Source: Actinomycetospora sp. TBRC 11914 | Lineage (GTDB): Bacteria; Actinomycetota; Actinomycetes; Mycobacteriales; Pseudonocardiaceae | Assembly: GCF_012933465.1 (NCBI RefSeq) | Contig: NZ_JABBND010000018.1 | Location: 62,001-126,000 of the forward strand | Length of the DNA: 64,000 bases | Reading direction: 5' to 3' | Shown: positions 26,029 through 38,991 of the stretch, one piece after another | How the letters are laid out: every line of letters starts with the position of its first letter | How positions within the stretch are numbered: the stretch's first letter is position 1 | Translations under genes and position numbers: made by a program | The notes under the pieces: generated by a model | What the model saw: the letters and a program-made list of their open reading frames with translations, nothing else | What the model was told of the DNA's origin: nothing | Databases searched by the model: none

Positions 26029-26346
26029 ATTCAACGATGAGACATTCGATCTTCTCGTGGCTCAGCGTGATCGCTGTGCGGGAACAAACCGTCCCCCAGC
26101 GGCGTGATCCACCCGAACGGAGCTAGCGGTGCGTTACTCTGGGCGTAGGCCGGAGTCGAACCCCCCGCGACTCCTGCCGCCCCGGCCGGGCCCTTCCGCT
26201 ACGAACGGGGCCGTCGTGCTCGCCCGCGACGGCTCCGTGGCAGGACCCGGCCGGGTCCCACAGGGGGTTTCGCTCCGGGCGGAGAACCGGTTCGGTGCGC
26301 CACGGTTCGCCTCCTGAGGGGCACCCCGGGGGCTTAGGGTCGGGGC
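26029..26346. other. Leader region upstream of mshC
   Basis: About 318 bases with no confident gene. A frame from GTG 26129 to 26317 (62 codons) has GGAG six bases upstream, but its codon use is less GC3-biased than real genes here. A perfect 16-base palindrome, GGACCCGGCCGGGTCC, lies at 26243-26258. The first 80 bases are relatively A/T-rich. The mshC hexamer TAGGGT closes the region. Confidence 0.45.
26335..26340 (+). promoter_or_regulatory. Probable -10 element of mshC
   Basis: TAGGGT ends six bases before the mshC ATG at 26347, and there is no ribosome site in between. This points to a leaderless or nearly leaderless mRNA. Confidence 0.55.
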
Positions 26347-27597
26347 ATGCGCTCGTGGTCTTCGGTCGAGGTCCCCCAGGTGCCCGGCACCCCGCCACCG
26401 TTGCGGCTCTTCGACACCTCGAGCGGTGAGGTCCGGCCCACCGCGCCGGGCGTCGACGGCGCCAAGATGTACGTCTGCGGCATCACGCCCTACGACGCCA
26501 CCCACCTCGGGCACGCCGCGACCTACCTCGCCTTCGACCTCATCAACCGCAGCTGGCGCGACGCGGGCCACGACGTCCACTACGTCCAGAACGTCACCGA
26601 CATCGACGACCCACTGCTCGAGCGCGCCGAGCGCGACTCGTTCGACTGGGTGGTCCTGGGGATGCGGGAGACCGCGCTCTTCCGCGAGGACATGGAGTCG
26701 CTGCGGGTGCTGGCGCCGCGCGACTACATCGGCGCCGTCGAGGCGGTCGACGAGATCTCCGAGCTCGTCGGGAAGCTCCTCGCCTCCGGCGCGGCCTACC
26801 GGGCCGACGACCCCGAGTTCCCCGACGTGTACTTCGACCACACCGCCACCGCCGACTTCGGGTACGTCTCGCGCTACTCCGAGGCGCAGATGATCGAGGT
26901 GTTCCCCGAGCGGGGCGGCGACCCCGACCGGCGCGGCAAGCGCCACCCGCTCGACGCGCTGCTGTGGCGGATGGCGCGCGAGGGGGAGCCGTCGTGGCCC
27001 TCCGACCTCGGCGACGGTCGCCCCGGCTGGCACGTCGAGTGCACCGCGATCGCGCTGAACCGGCTCGGGGACACCTACGACGTGCAGGGCGGCGGTTCGG
27101 ACCTCGCCTTCCCCCACCACGAGTTCGGGTCGGCCCACGGCGAGGCGCTGACCGGGGCCCACCCGATGGCGCGGCACTACTGCCACGCCGGGATGATCGG
27201 GCTCGACGGCGAGAAGATGTCGAAGTCGAAGGGCAACCTCGTCTTCGTCTCCCGGCTGCGCGGCGACCGCGTGGACCCGATGGCCGTCCGCCTGGCCCTG
27301 CTCTCCGGGCACTGGCGCACCGACCGCTCCTGGACCGCGGACCTGCTCACCACCGGGCAGGCCCGGCTGCACCGCTGGCGCGAGGCCGCCGCGCTCGGCT
27401 CCGGGCCGGATCCGGCCGACCTCGTCGACCGCGTGCGGCTCCACCTCGCCGACGACCTCGACAGCCCCGGCGCGCTCGCCGCGGTGGACGCGTGGGCCGA
27501 CGAGGCGCTCCGGCGCCCGGGCTCGGGCACCGTCGCCGACGCCGGGGCGCAGGTGGCGACGGCGGTCGACGCCCTGCTCGGCGTGACCCTGCGCTGA
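26347..27597 (+). CDS. mshC: Cysteine:glucosaminylinositol ligase
   Basis: A 416-residue enzyme that joins L-cysteine to 1D-myo-inosityl 2-amino-2-deoxy-glucopyranoside with ATP, the third step of mycothiol synthesis. It is a cysteinyl-tRNA synthetase paralogue: [20 protein letters not shown] holds the zinc Cys and HIGH-like motif, [10 protein letters not shown] and FPHHEFG hold further zinc ligands, and EKMSKSKGN is the KMSKS loop. It lacks the tRNA anticodon-binding tail of true CysS, which sets it apart. Its place near the PAC2 gene and metH is conserved in mycobacteria (Rv2130c). Confidence 0.95.
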   Translation: MRSWSSVEVPQVPGTPPPLRLFDTSSGEVRPTAPGVDGAKMYVCGITPYDATHLGHAATYLAFDLINRSWRDAGHDVHYVQNVTDIDDPLLERAERDSFDWVVLGMRETALFREDMESLRVLAPRDYIGAVEAVDEISELVGKLLASGAAYRADDPEFPDVYFDHTATADFGYVSRYSEAQMIEVFPERGGDPDRRGKRHPLDALLWRMAREGEPSWPSDLGDGRPGWHVECTAIALNRLGDTYDVQGGGSDLAFPHHEFGSAHGEALTGAHPMARHYCHAGMIGLDGEKMSKSKGNLVFVSRLRGDRVDPMAVRLALLSGHWRTDRSWTADLLTTGQARLHRWREAAALGSGPDPADLVDRVRLHLADDLDSPGALAAVDAWADEALRRPGSGTVADAGAQVATAVDALLGVTLR

Positions 27598-27616
27598 GCC
27601 CCGGGCCGGCACGGGC

Positions 27617-29092
27617 ATGGGCGCGCGGGGCGAAGGCGGACTGCGGGCCGCTCCGCCGACCCCGTCGCGGGTGCACGCCCAACGGGTCGTCACCCGGCGC
27701 CTGGAGTCCGCGCTCGTCGGCCGCGACCCGCACGCCGACCCCGCGGGCGGCGACCCGGGGCGGACCCGGCGCCGGGCCCTCGTCGTCGGGGCCCTGCTCG
27801 GGGCACTCGCCCTCGGGGCGGCCGCGGTCGTCGGGCTGGTGCGCGGCGACACCGACTGGCGGGCGGCCGCGATCGTGCGCGGCACCCCGTCGGGGACGCT
27901 CTACGTCGTCGCCCACGGCCCGGACCGGCTGGTCCCGACGACGGACCTCGCCTCGGCCCGGCTGCTCGCCGCCGGGGTCGACCCGGCCCGCGCCGACCCG
28001 TCGTCGGGCGAGGGTCCGGTGACCCCGACGCCCGTGCGCGACGACGCCCTCCTCGCCGCCCCGCGCACCGCCCCGGCCGGCCTCGCGGGCGCCCCGGCGG
28101 AGCTGCCGGACACCGATGCGGCGCCTGTCGCCGACGCCTGGGCGGTCTGCGACGCGGTGCGCGGACCGGGCGACCCGCAGGCCGGTCGGCGCGCGACGGC
28201 GGTGCTGGGTGGCTTCCCCGCGCTCGGCCGGCCGCTCGCGGGGGAGGAGGCGGTGCTGGCGCGCGGCGACGACGGCGTGACCTGGCTCGTCACCGACGGT
28301 CACCGCGCGGCGCTCGACCCCGGCCAGGGCGCGGTGGTGCGCGCCCTGGGCATCGCCGGCGAGCCCGCCCGCCCCGCGGGGGCCGCACTGCTCGGCAGCC
28401 TCCCGCTCGGCGCCCCGCTCGTCCCGCCGCGGGTGCCCGGGGCCGGCCTGTCGCCGACCGACCCGGCGACCCGCGCGATGGGCCTCGCCGTCGGGTCGGT
28501 GGCCACGGTGGCGCCGGGCGGGCGGTCGGTCCTCGTCCTCGACCGCGGGGTCCAGGAGGTCCCCGACGTCGTCGCGCAGCTGGTGCGGTTCGCGGACCCG
28601 ACCCCGGGCGCCGACCCGGGGATCGCGACGATCCCGGCGTCCACCCTCGACCGGCTGCCCCGCGCGGTGGGGGTCGACCTCGCGGCCTACCCGCGGGCGT
28701 TCCCGCGGCTGCTGGGCGTGGACGAGGCGCCGGTGGTGTGCGCGCGCCCGTCGGCGCAGGGCGGCGGCACCGCGGTCACCGTCGCGGGCACGCTGCCCAC
28801 CCCGGTCCCGCCGACCCCGGCGTCCGACCCGACGATCCCCGGACCCCGGGCCGTCGATGCCGTGCGGATCGCCGGGTCGGGGGCCTACGTCGTCCCGGTC
28901 GGGCCGGGGGAGGCGCCCGACGCGGGCCGCGGCGTCGTCGTCGACCCGGTCGGGCGGGTGTTCGCCGTCCCGGGGGTGCGCGCCGCGACCGCGCTCGGGC
29001 TCGGCGCGCCCCGGCCGGCGCCCCGCAGCGTCGTCGGGCTGCTCCCGCGCGGGCCCGCGCTCGACCTGGATGCGGCCCGGACGCTGCGGTGA
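27617..29092 (+). CDS. Type VII secretion EccB-family protein (orphan)
   Basis: A 491-residue membrane protein with EccB layout. A short cytoplasmic N-terminus (SRVHAQRVVTRRLESALVGRDPHA) matches the family's 'Q-x-x-x-x-R-R-x-E-x-A-L-V' element, a single membrane helix lies at about residues 51-74, and a large Ala/Pro/Gly-rich extracytoplasmic domain follows with two Cys (VCDAVR, VVCARP). EccB is a core subunit of the ESX secretion channel. No eccC, eccD, eccE, mycP or WxG100 gene lies in the window. The ATG at 27617 is 20 bases after mshC. It may serve a distant ESX locus or be a divergent paralogue. Confidence 0.8.
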   Translation: MGARGEGGLRAAPPTPSRVHAQRVVTRRLESALVGRDPHADPAGGDPGRTRRRALVVGALLGALALGAAAVVGLVRGDTDWRAAAIVRGTPSGTLYVVAHGPDRLVPTTDLASARLLAAGVDPARADPSSGEGPVTPTPVRDDALLAAPRTAPAGLAGAPAELPDTDAAPVADAWAVCDAVRGPGDPQAGRRATAVLGGFPALGRPLAGEEAVLARGDDGVTWLVTDGHRAALDPGQGAVVRALGIAGEPARPAGAALLGSLPLGAPLVPPRVPGAGLSPTDPATRAMGLAVGSVATVAPGGRSVLVLDRGVQEVPDVVAQLVRFADPTPGADPGIATIPASTLDRLPRAVGVDLAAYPRAFPRLLGVDEAPVVCARPSAQGGGTAVTVAGTLPTPVPPTPASDPTIPGPRAVDAVRIAGSGAYVVPVGPGEAPDAGRGVVVDPVGRVFAVPGVRAATALGLGAPRPAPRSVVGLLPRGPALDLDAARTLR

Positions 29093-29103
29093 GCCCGGCG
29101 CGC

Positions 29104-30015
29104 CTACCGCTCCCAGGGACCGCCGAGGTTCGGGCCGCCCGCGATGCCGCCGGGACCGCTGCCCGGGTCGCGCCGCCGCAGGTAGCGCTCGAAGTCGGCG
29201 GCGATCTCCTCGCCGCTGGCCTCGGTGAGGTCGCTCTCGGCGTCGCCGGCCTCCTCGAGGGCCTTGACGTACTCACGGACCTCGTCGTCCTCGTCGGCCA
29301 TCTCCGAGACGGTGCGCTCCCACTTCTCGGCCTGGTCGGGCAGCCCGCCGAGCGGGACCTCGACGTCGAGGACCTCCTCGACCCGCTGCAGCAGCGCGAT
29401 CGTCGCCTTCGGCGCCGGCGGCTGCGACACGTAGTGCGGGACCGCGGCCCAGAACGAGATCGCCGGGATACCGGCCTGCACGCACGCGTCCTGCAGCACC
29501 CCCGTGATGCCGGTCGGGCCCTGGTAGCGGGACCGGGAGAGGCCGTAGCGGGCGGCCGACGACTTGTCGAACGACGAACCGGTCACCGGTACCGGGCGGG
29601 TGTGGGGGGTGTCGGCGAGCAGCGCGCCGAGGGTGATCACCGTGGTGACGCCGAGCTCCTCGGCCTTCGCGATGATCTCGGCGACGAAGCCGCGCCAGCG
29701 CATGTTGGGCTCGATCCCGCGCACGAGCACGAGGTCGCGCTCGGACCCGGGCGGGCGGCAGAGGGTGAAGCGGGTGGTCGGCCAGTCGATCGCGCGGCTG
29801 ATGCCGTCGACGAGACGGACCGTCGGGCGCGAGACCTGGAAGTCGTAGTAGTCCTCGGGGTCGATCGCGCCCAGCTCGCTCGCGTCCCAGTTCAGGGCGA
29901 GGTGCTCCACGGCGGTGCTGGCCGCGTCACCAGCGTCGTTCCAGCCCTCGAACGCGCAGAGCATGACCGGGTCGGACAGCTCGCGCGGGGGGTCGAGGTG
30001 ATCGGAGTCGGACAC
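29104..30015 (-). CDS. PAC2 family protein (Rv2125-like)
   Basis: A 303-residue protein of the PAC2 (proteasome assembly chaperone 2-like) superfamily. Motifs are MLCAFEGWNDAGDAAS, a central ITLGALLADTPHTRPVPVTG and GPTGITGVLQDACVQAGIPAISFWAAVPHYV. The C-terminus is acidic. Its role in actinomycetes, which assemble their proteasome without known PAC chaperones, is unclear. TAAGCT (30028-30023) is seven bases before the GTG start, with no ribosome site. It is divergent from metH. Confidence 0.9.
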   Translation of the reverse strand: MSDSDHLDPPRELSDPVMLCAFEGWNDAGDAASTAVEHLALNWDASELGAIDPEDYYDFQVSRPTVRLVDGISRAIDWPTTRFTLCRPPGSERDLVLVRGIEPNMRWRGFVAEIIAKAEELGVTTVITLGALLADTPHTRPVPVTGSSFDKSSAARYGLSRSRYQGPTGITGVLQDACVQAGIPAISFWAAVPHYVSQPPAPKATIALLQRVEEVLDVEVPLGGLPDQAEKWERTVSEMADEDDEVREYVKALEEAGDAESDLTEASGEEIAADFERYLRRRDPGSGPGGIAGGPNLGGPWER

Positions 30016-30022
30016 CTGCGCC

Positions 30023-30084
30023 AGCTTACGGGTCGTGACGAGGCTCGCAGGAGAACCGGTTGACCACGCCCGTCACGTTACGAT
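30023..30084. promoter_or_regulatory. Divergent promoters of the PAC2 gene and metH
   Basis: TAAGCT on the minus strand (30028-30023) is seven bases before the PAC2 GTG. TACGAT on the plus strand (30079-30084) is six bases before the metH ATG. The whole gap is only 75 bases, so there is no room for a cobalamin riboswitch upstream of metH. Confidence 0.55.
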
Positions 30085-30090
30085 CGTGTG

Positions 30091-33632
<3,542 letters not shown>

Positions 33633-33636
<4 letters not shown>

Positions 33637-34325
33637 CGTCCTCGGGGCCGGTCGGTCTGTCGGCCGTCCTGTGGGACATGGACGGCACCCTGGTCGACTC
33701 GGAGAGCCTCTGGTCGATCTCGATGGCCGAGCTCGCCGCCCACCTGGGCGGCGAGCTCTCGGCCCCGACCCGCGAGGCGCTCACCGGGTCCAGCCTGCGG
33801 CGCACCGTCGTGACGGTGCGCCGCGAGGTCGGCTGCGCGGACCCGGAGGACGCCGACGGGGTGGCCCGGGACGGCCGCTGGCTGCTCGACCGCACCTTCA
33901 CACTGTTCGCGGCCGGGCTCCCGTGGCGTCCCGGCGCCCGGGAGGCCCTCCGGGAGGTCCGCGCGGCCGGGCTGCGCACCGCGCTGGTGACCAGCACGTA
34001 CCGCGAGCTCACCGAGGTCGCGCTGGACACCATCGGACGGGACTTCTTCGACGTCACCGTCTGCGGCGACGAGGTGGCGGCCACCAAGCCGGACCCGGCG
34101 CCCTACCTGCGGGCGGCGGAGCTGCTCGGCGTCGAGCCGTCCCGCTGTGTCGCGGTCGAGGACTCGGCGGCCGGGTCGGCGTCGGCCGCCGCGGCCGGGG
34201 CGACGGTGCTCGTGGTGCCGGCGGGCGTCGAGGTCCCGCCGGGGGAGCGGCGCACCTTCCGGGACACGCTCGAGGGGTTGCGGGTCGACGACCTGAGAAC
34301 GCTCGTCTCCCCGCGCGCGGCTTAG
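33633..34325 (+). CDS. HAD family hydrolase (subfamily IA)
   Basis: A 230-residue phosphatase of the beta-phosphoglucomutase-like branch. Motifs are WDMDGTLVDSE (nucleophile Asp), LVTSTYREL (motif II), ATKPDPAPYLRA (motif III Lys) and VEDSAAG (motif IV acid). The helical cap lies at about residues 20-90. The substrate is probably a small phosphorylated metabolite and is not identified. ATG overlaps the metH stop by four bases, so the two are co-translated. Confidence 0.88.
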
Positions 34326-34447
34326 CCCGTTCGGCCCAGCGTTCGGCCGCCGGGCGCGTTGCGCCTACCGACCGCCGCCGACCGCTTGCGGCGCGATGAC
34401 CCGATCGGCGCGCGCGTCCGACACCCGTGGTGCGACCATCATGTGAC

Positions 34448-34711
34448 GTGAAGACGTTCGACGGGCTCTTCGAGGAGCTCAGCACCAAGGCACGGGAGCG
34501 GCCGGCGGGATCGGGCACGGTCGCCGCGCTCGATGCCGGTGTGCACGCGCAGGGCAAGAAGGTGCTCGAGGAGGCTGGTGAAGTGTGGCTGGCCGCCGAG
34601 CACGAGACCGACGACAAGCTCGCGGAGGAGATATCCCAGCTCCTCTACCGGCTCCAGGTGATCATGCTCGGCCGCGGGCTCTCGCTCGCGGACGTCTACG
34701 AGTACCTCTGA
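34448..34711 (+). CDS. hisE: Phosphoribosyl-ATP pyrophosphatase
   Basis: An 87-residue enzyme that hydrolyses phosphoribosyl-ATP to phosphoribosyl-AMP, the second step of histidine synthesis. The MazG-like metal-binding helices are visible in [16 protein letters not shown] and [17 protein letters not shown]. It is a stand-alone domain, as in other actinomycetes. GTG at 34448 is the start nearest the conserved [10 protein letters not shown]. It lies 63 bases before hisG. Confidence 0.95.
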   Translation: MKTFDGLFEELSTKARERPAGSGTVAALDAGVHAQGKKVLEEAGEVWLAAEHETDDKLAEEISQLLYRLQVIMLGRGLSLADVYEYL

Positions 34712-34774
34712 CCGTTATCCACCACCCGTGACTGCCGGGCGCGAGCCTGATCGCGTCCACCAGGAGAGAGAGCC

Positions 34775-35755
34775 ATGCTCCGCGTCGCCGTCCCGAACAA
34801 GGGATCCCTCGCCGAGGAGGCGTCGCGCATGCTGCGCGACGCCGGCTACCGGCAGCGGTCGGACAACCGCGACCTGTCCCTGACCGACGAGGCCAACGGG
34901 GTGCAGTTCTTCTACCTGCGCCCCAAGGACATCGCGACCTACGTCTCCGAGGGCCAGCTGCACCTCGGCATCACCGGTCACGACCTGACCGAGGAGTCCT
35001 CGGCCTCGGTGAACGAGGTGCTCCAACTCGGGTTCGGGCAGTCGCAGTTCCGCTACGCCGCGCCGGCGGGCAACGCCTGGACCATCCAGGACCTGGCCGG
35101 CAAGCGGATCGCCACGTCGTTCCCGCGGCTGGTGCGGGCGAACCTCGCCCAGCAGCGGATCGCCGCCAAGGACGTGATCCGCCTCGACGGGGCCGTGGAG
35201 GTCTCGATCGAGCTGGAGGTGGCCGACGCGATCGCCGACGTCGTGTCCACCGGGCGCACCCTGGCCCAGCACGGTCTGGAGACGATCGGTGACCCGATCC
35301 TCGCCTCGCAGGCCGTGGTGGTGGACCGCAACGCGAAGTTCGACCAGCAACCCGACCCGGAGGACATCACCAAGGCCAAGTACCGCTTCGTGGAGCGGCT
35401 GCGCGGCGTGGTGTTCGCCCGGCAGTACGTGATGCTCGACTACGACTGCCCGGAGGCCGTCCAGGACGCCGCGGTCGAGGTGACCCCGGGCGTGCAGTCC
35501 CCGACCGTGGCGCCGTTGTCCCTCGACGGCTGGGTCGCGGTGCGGTCCATGGTGCGCCGCAGCCGCGTCAACGACGTGATGGACGAGCTCGCCGACCTCG
35601 GCTGCACCGGCATCGTCACCTCGTCGCTGCAGTCGTGCCGGGCGGTGCTTCCCGGGCACGGCGGGGTCAGCTCCCTCCCGGGGGCGACGCCGCCGCCCGC
35701 GGAGGCGCCGTCGTCCGGCTCGTCGACGGGCCGGCTGGGCGTCGCGGGGCGCTGA
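34775..35755 (+). CDS. hisG: ATP phosphoribosyltransferase, long form
   Basis: A 326-residue enzyme that starts histidine synthesis by joining ATP and PRPP. It is the long type with its own regulatory domain. N-terminus is LRVAVPNKGSLAEEA, the PRPP loop is IADVVSTGRTLAQHGLE, and the C-terminal ACT-like domain (about 215-290) binds histidine for feedback control. An extra about 40-residue tail rich in Pro, Ser and Gly follows the domain. AGGAGAGAG precedes the ATG. It is convergent with the thioesterase gene. Confidence 0.95.
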   Translation: MLRVAVPNKGSLAEEASRMLRDAGYRQRSDNRDLSLTDEANGVQFFYLRPKDIATYVSEGQLHLGITGHDLTEESSASVNEVLQLGFGQSQFRYAAPAGNAWTIQDLAGKRIATSFPRLVRANLAQQRIAAKDVIRLDGAVEVSIELEVADAIADVVSTGRTLAQHGLETIGDPILASQAVVVDRNAKFDQQPDPEDITKAKYRFVERLRGVVFARQYVMLDYDCPEAVQDAAVEVTPGVQSPTVAPLSLDGWVAVRSMVRRSRVNDVMDELADLGCTGIVTSSLQSCRAVLPGHGGVSSLPGATPPPAEAPSSGSSTGRLGVAGR

Positions 35756-35764
35756 GGCCCTGCG

Positions 35765-36604
35765 TCAGCGGGGGCGCACCGTGAGGGCCTGCGCGGCCCG
35801 CCCGACGGGGCCCGCCTCGTCGTGCAGGACCGAGTACGCCGTCCCGGTGCCCTCCGGGCCGATGACGCTGTCGGCGTCGAGTCCCGTCCACTCGCCCCGC
35901 GGGGCGCGGTGGAGGTGCAGCGTCAGGTCGGTGTTGACGAACAGCCACTGCCGCAGGTCGAGGCGGGACGCGGCCCCGTTGGTGGAGTCGGCGACCGCGG
36001 CCAGCCGCTGGACCGGCGACGGCTCCTCGCCGGCCACGACCTGGGTGAGCACGCGACCCCACGCCCGCCCGGGCCCGAGCTCGTCGAGCCCGCCGTCGAC
36101 CCAGCGCCAGTCGACCGAGGTCAGGTAGCCGGGCAGCCAGCCCTCCGGGATCGCCCGGGGACGCCCCTCCTCACGGCCGGGGAGGGCCGGCATGGTCGCG
36201 CCCGGGACGGTGGCCACGCCGGCGGTGTCGACCACGCCGTGGAACCAGCCCGTCGCCCGGGCCACGGCGCGGGTGGCCCCGGAGGCGGGGTCGGGCGCGG
36301 CGAGCTCGGCGGTGACGAGCTCGATGGTGCGGCCCGCGCGGGCGACCCGGGAGCGCAGCTCCAGGGAGCCGACCGGCACCTTGCCGAGCACTTCGACGGT
36401 CACCCGGGCGAGCCGGACGTCGTCGCGCCCGGACTCGTTCTCCAGCGCGCGGACCAGGAGCGCGCTCGGCGGGCCCATGTGCTGGGCGTCGGGGAACCAC
36501 GGGCCCGCGGTGGACCCGGAGGCCTCGACGCGGGTGACGGACCCGTCCTGGTCCTTGTCCTCCTCGACGACGCGGAAGTACGGCTCGGGTGCGGGGGAGC
36601 TCAC
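35765..36604 (-). CDS. Acyl-CoA thioesterase family protein (double hotdog)
   Basis: A 279-residue protein with two hotdog-like halves, of the TesB/4HBT_3 type. GPWFPDAQHMGPPSALLVRALE is the N-terminal hotdog helix, and VNTDLTLHLHRAPRGEWTGLDADS is the typical C-terminal catalytic-half segment. It probably hydrolyses acyl-CoA; chain length is unknown. The GTG at 36604 overlaps the TGA of the upstream nuclease (GTGA), so the two are one operon, although no functional link is evident. Confidence 0.85.
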   Translation of the reverse strand: MSSPAPEPYFRVVEEDKDQDGSVTRVEASGSTAGPWFPDAQHMGPPSALLVRALENESGRDDVRLARVTVEVLGKVPVGSLELRSRVARAGRTIELVTAELAAPDPASGATRAVARATGWFHGVVDTAGVATVPGATMPALPGREEGRPRAIPEGWLPGYLTSVDWRWVDGGLDELGPGRAWGRVLTQVVAGEEPSPVQRLAAVADSTNGAASRLDLRQWLFVNTDLTLHLHRAPRGEWTGLDADSVIGPEGTGTAYSVLHDEAGPVGRAAQALTVRPR

Positions 36605-37518
36605 GGGTCCGCAGTCTCCCCCGGCGCGGGCGCCGGATCACCGTGACGCTCGTCGGGCCAGCCGGGGTAGGCCGGCGGGGTGCCGCCGAAGGCCGGGCAG
36701 GCCGCCTGGTGGGAGCACCAGGCGCACATCCGGCCGGGGCTCGGGCGGAAGTCGCCGGTCGGCGCCGCGCGCAGCACCGCCTGCCACAGCGCCACGAGGG
36801 TGCGCTCGAACCGCTCCAGCTCCTCCCGCCCGGGGCGCAGGCTCAGGCTCTCGCCGTCGCCGAGGTACATCAGCCGCAGCTGGTCGGGCAGGACGCCGCG
36901 GCTGCGCAGCAGGACGAGCGCGTAGAACTTCAGCTGGAAGAGCGCCCGGGCCTCGAACACGGCGCGGGGCGCGGCCCCGGTCTTGTAGTCCACGATCCGC
37001 ACCTCGCCGCCGGCCCCGACGTCGAGCCGGTCGACGTAGCCGCGCAGCCCGACCCCGGACTCCAGCTCGGCCTCCAGGAACACCTCGCAGGCCTCGGGGG
37101 ACAGCCGCGTCGGGTCCTCCATCGCGAAGTAGGCATCGACGAGCCGCGCTGCGTCGGCCGTGTCGAGCAGCGCGCGGTCCTCCGCCGTGAGCTCGGCGGC
37201 GACCTCGGCGAGCAGCGCGTGGGCACGGGCCGGGACCCGGTCCGTGGCGGGGAGCCCGAAGAGCCGCTCGAGCACCGCGTGCACGACGATGCCGCGGACC
37301 TGGGCGGGCGAGCGCTGCTCGGGCAGCCGGTCGACCACGCGGAACCGGTAGAGCAGCGGGCACTGCTTGAAGTCGGCCGCGCGGGACGGCGAGAGGGCCG
37401 GCCGGCGGCGTGGGCGCTCCTCGTCGAGCCGGCGCGGGGTGACCGGCCGCGACCCGTCCGGGGCCGGCCGGGGGAGGGGCACCGCGAGCTGCCCGGCGCC
37501 GTGCTCGGTCTCGATCAT
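36601..37518 (-). CDS. RecB-family PD-(D/E)XK exonuclease with Fe-S cysteines (Rv2119-like)
   Basis: A 305-residue nuclease-fold protein. The catalytic core is GYVDRLD (Asp163) and IVDYKTG (Asp177, Lys179). Four cysteines, Cys53 (FKQCP), Cys265, Cys268 and Cys274 (CAWCSHQAAC), match the AddB/Cas4-type 4Fe-4S clamp. There is no helicase domain, so it acts alone or with a partner, probably in DNA repair. TAGCGT (37531-37526, minus strand) is seven bases before the ATG. It is divergent from trmI across the 83-bp repeats. Confidence 0.9.
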   Translation of the reverse strand: MIETEHGAGQLAVPLPRPAPDGSRPVTPRRLDEERPRRRPALSPSRAADFKQCPLLYRFRVVDRLPEQRSPAQVRGIVVHAVLERLFGLPATDRVPARAHALLAEVAAELTAEDRALLDTADAARLVDAYFAMEDPTRLSPEACEVFLEAELESGVGLRGYVDRLDVGAGGEVRIVDYKTGAAPRAVFEARALFQLKFYALVLLRSRGVLPDQLRLMYLGDGESLSLRPGREELERFERTLVALWQAVLRAAPTGDFRPSPGRMCAWCSHQAACPAFGGTPPAYPGWPDERHGDPAPAPGETADP

Positions 37519-37525
37519 GTCCGGG

Positions 37526-37531
37526 ACGCTA
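37526..37531 (-). promoter_or_regulatory. Probable -10 element of the RecB-like nuclease gene
   Basis: TAGCGT read on the minus strand ends seven bases before the ATG at 37518 and is followed by no ribosome site. The first 83-bp repeat unit begins only 39 bases further upstream. Confidence 0.5.
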
Positions 37532-37569
37532 CGACGACCCCCCGACAGCCACGGCCCGGTTCGCGCCGG

Positions 37570-37814
37570 CCGGCGTCGAGGGGTACGTGGGGCAGGGGAA
37601 CGCGCCCGTGGGGCTGCCTGGTGTGCCTTTCGTGATCCGGTGGGACGGTCGGCCGGCGTCGAGGGGTACGTGGGGCAGGGAAACGCGCCCGTGGGGCTGC
37701 CTGGTGTGCCTCTCGTGATCCGGTGGGACGGTCGGCCGGCGTCGAGGGGTACGTGGGGCAGGAGAACCCGCCCGCGGGGCTGCCTGGTGTGCCCTTCGTG
37801 ATCCCGCCGGACGG
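37570..37814. repeat. Tandem repeat, 83-bp period, three units
   Basis: Units begin with CCGGCGTCGAGGGGTACG at 37570, 37653 and 37736. Spacing is exactly 83 bases. Internal landmarks are GTGGGGCAGG, GCCCGTGGGG and GCCTGGTGTGCC. Units 1 and 2 are almost identical, and unit 3 has more changes. The array fills the 348-base gap between two divergent genes and encodes nothing convincing. A decayed copy is recognisable at 57726-57790. Confidence 0.9.
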
Positions 37815-37852
37815 CGGGGGACCGGGCGCGCGGCGACCACGGGTGTCCCGCC

Positions 37853-37858
37853 TAGGCT
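37853..37858 (+). promoter_or_regulatory. Probable -10 element of trmI
   Basis: TAGGCT ends eight bases before the trmI GTG at 37867. The last repeat unit ends about 38 bases upstream, so any -35 contacts fall at its edge. Confidence 0.5.
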
Positions 37859-37860
37859 AG

Positions 37861-38829
<969 letters not shown>

Positions 38830-38925
38830 CGACTGGTCAGACACCCTGAGTGATCATCTTGACAGGTAAGAACCACCGCCGGTGACCTGGCGCAAGTACG
38901 CGTCGCGAGAAGTCCGTCACCGGCT

Positions 38926-38978
38926 CGCTACTCCACGGACACCCGGATCGCCGGGTACGGTTGCGCCACGGAGTAGCG
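38926..38978 (+). promoter_or_regulatory. Nested inverted repeat just upstream of the mpa ribosome site
   Basis: Outer arms CGCTACTCC (38926-38934) and GGAGTAGCG (38970-38978) are perfect. Inside them, CCCGG-ATCG-CCGGG (38942-38955) forms a second stem. TACGGT (38956-38961) lies between. The downstream arm stops only a few bases before GGAGGAGG, the mpa ribosome site, so folding or protein binding here could control mpa. Confidence 0.6.
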
Positions 38979-38991
38979 GGAGGAGGGCGCC

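Noticed and set aside
26080-26110. SigR/SigH-type promoter GGAACA before mshC
   Set aside because: The -35-like string is present, but no GTT-type -10 occurs at 16-19 bases.
26150-26210. tRNA-like fragment (minus strand GGTTCGACTCC)
   Set aside because: The T-arm-like string has no pairing stem and no acceptor, anticodon or D arm around it.
30016-30090. Cobalamin riboswitch upstream of metH
   Set aside because: The gap is only 75 bases and is filled by two divergent promoters; no conserved B12-box is seen.
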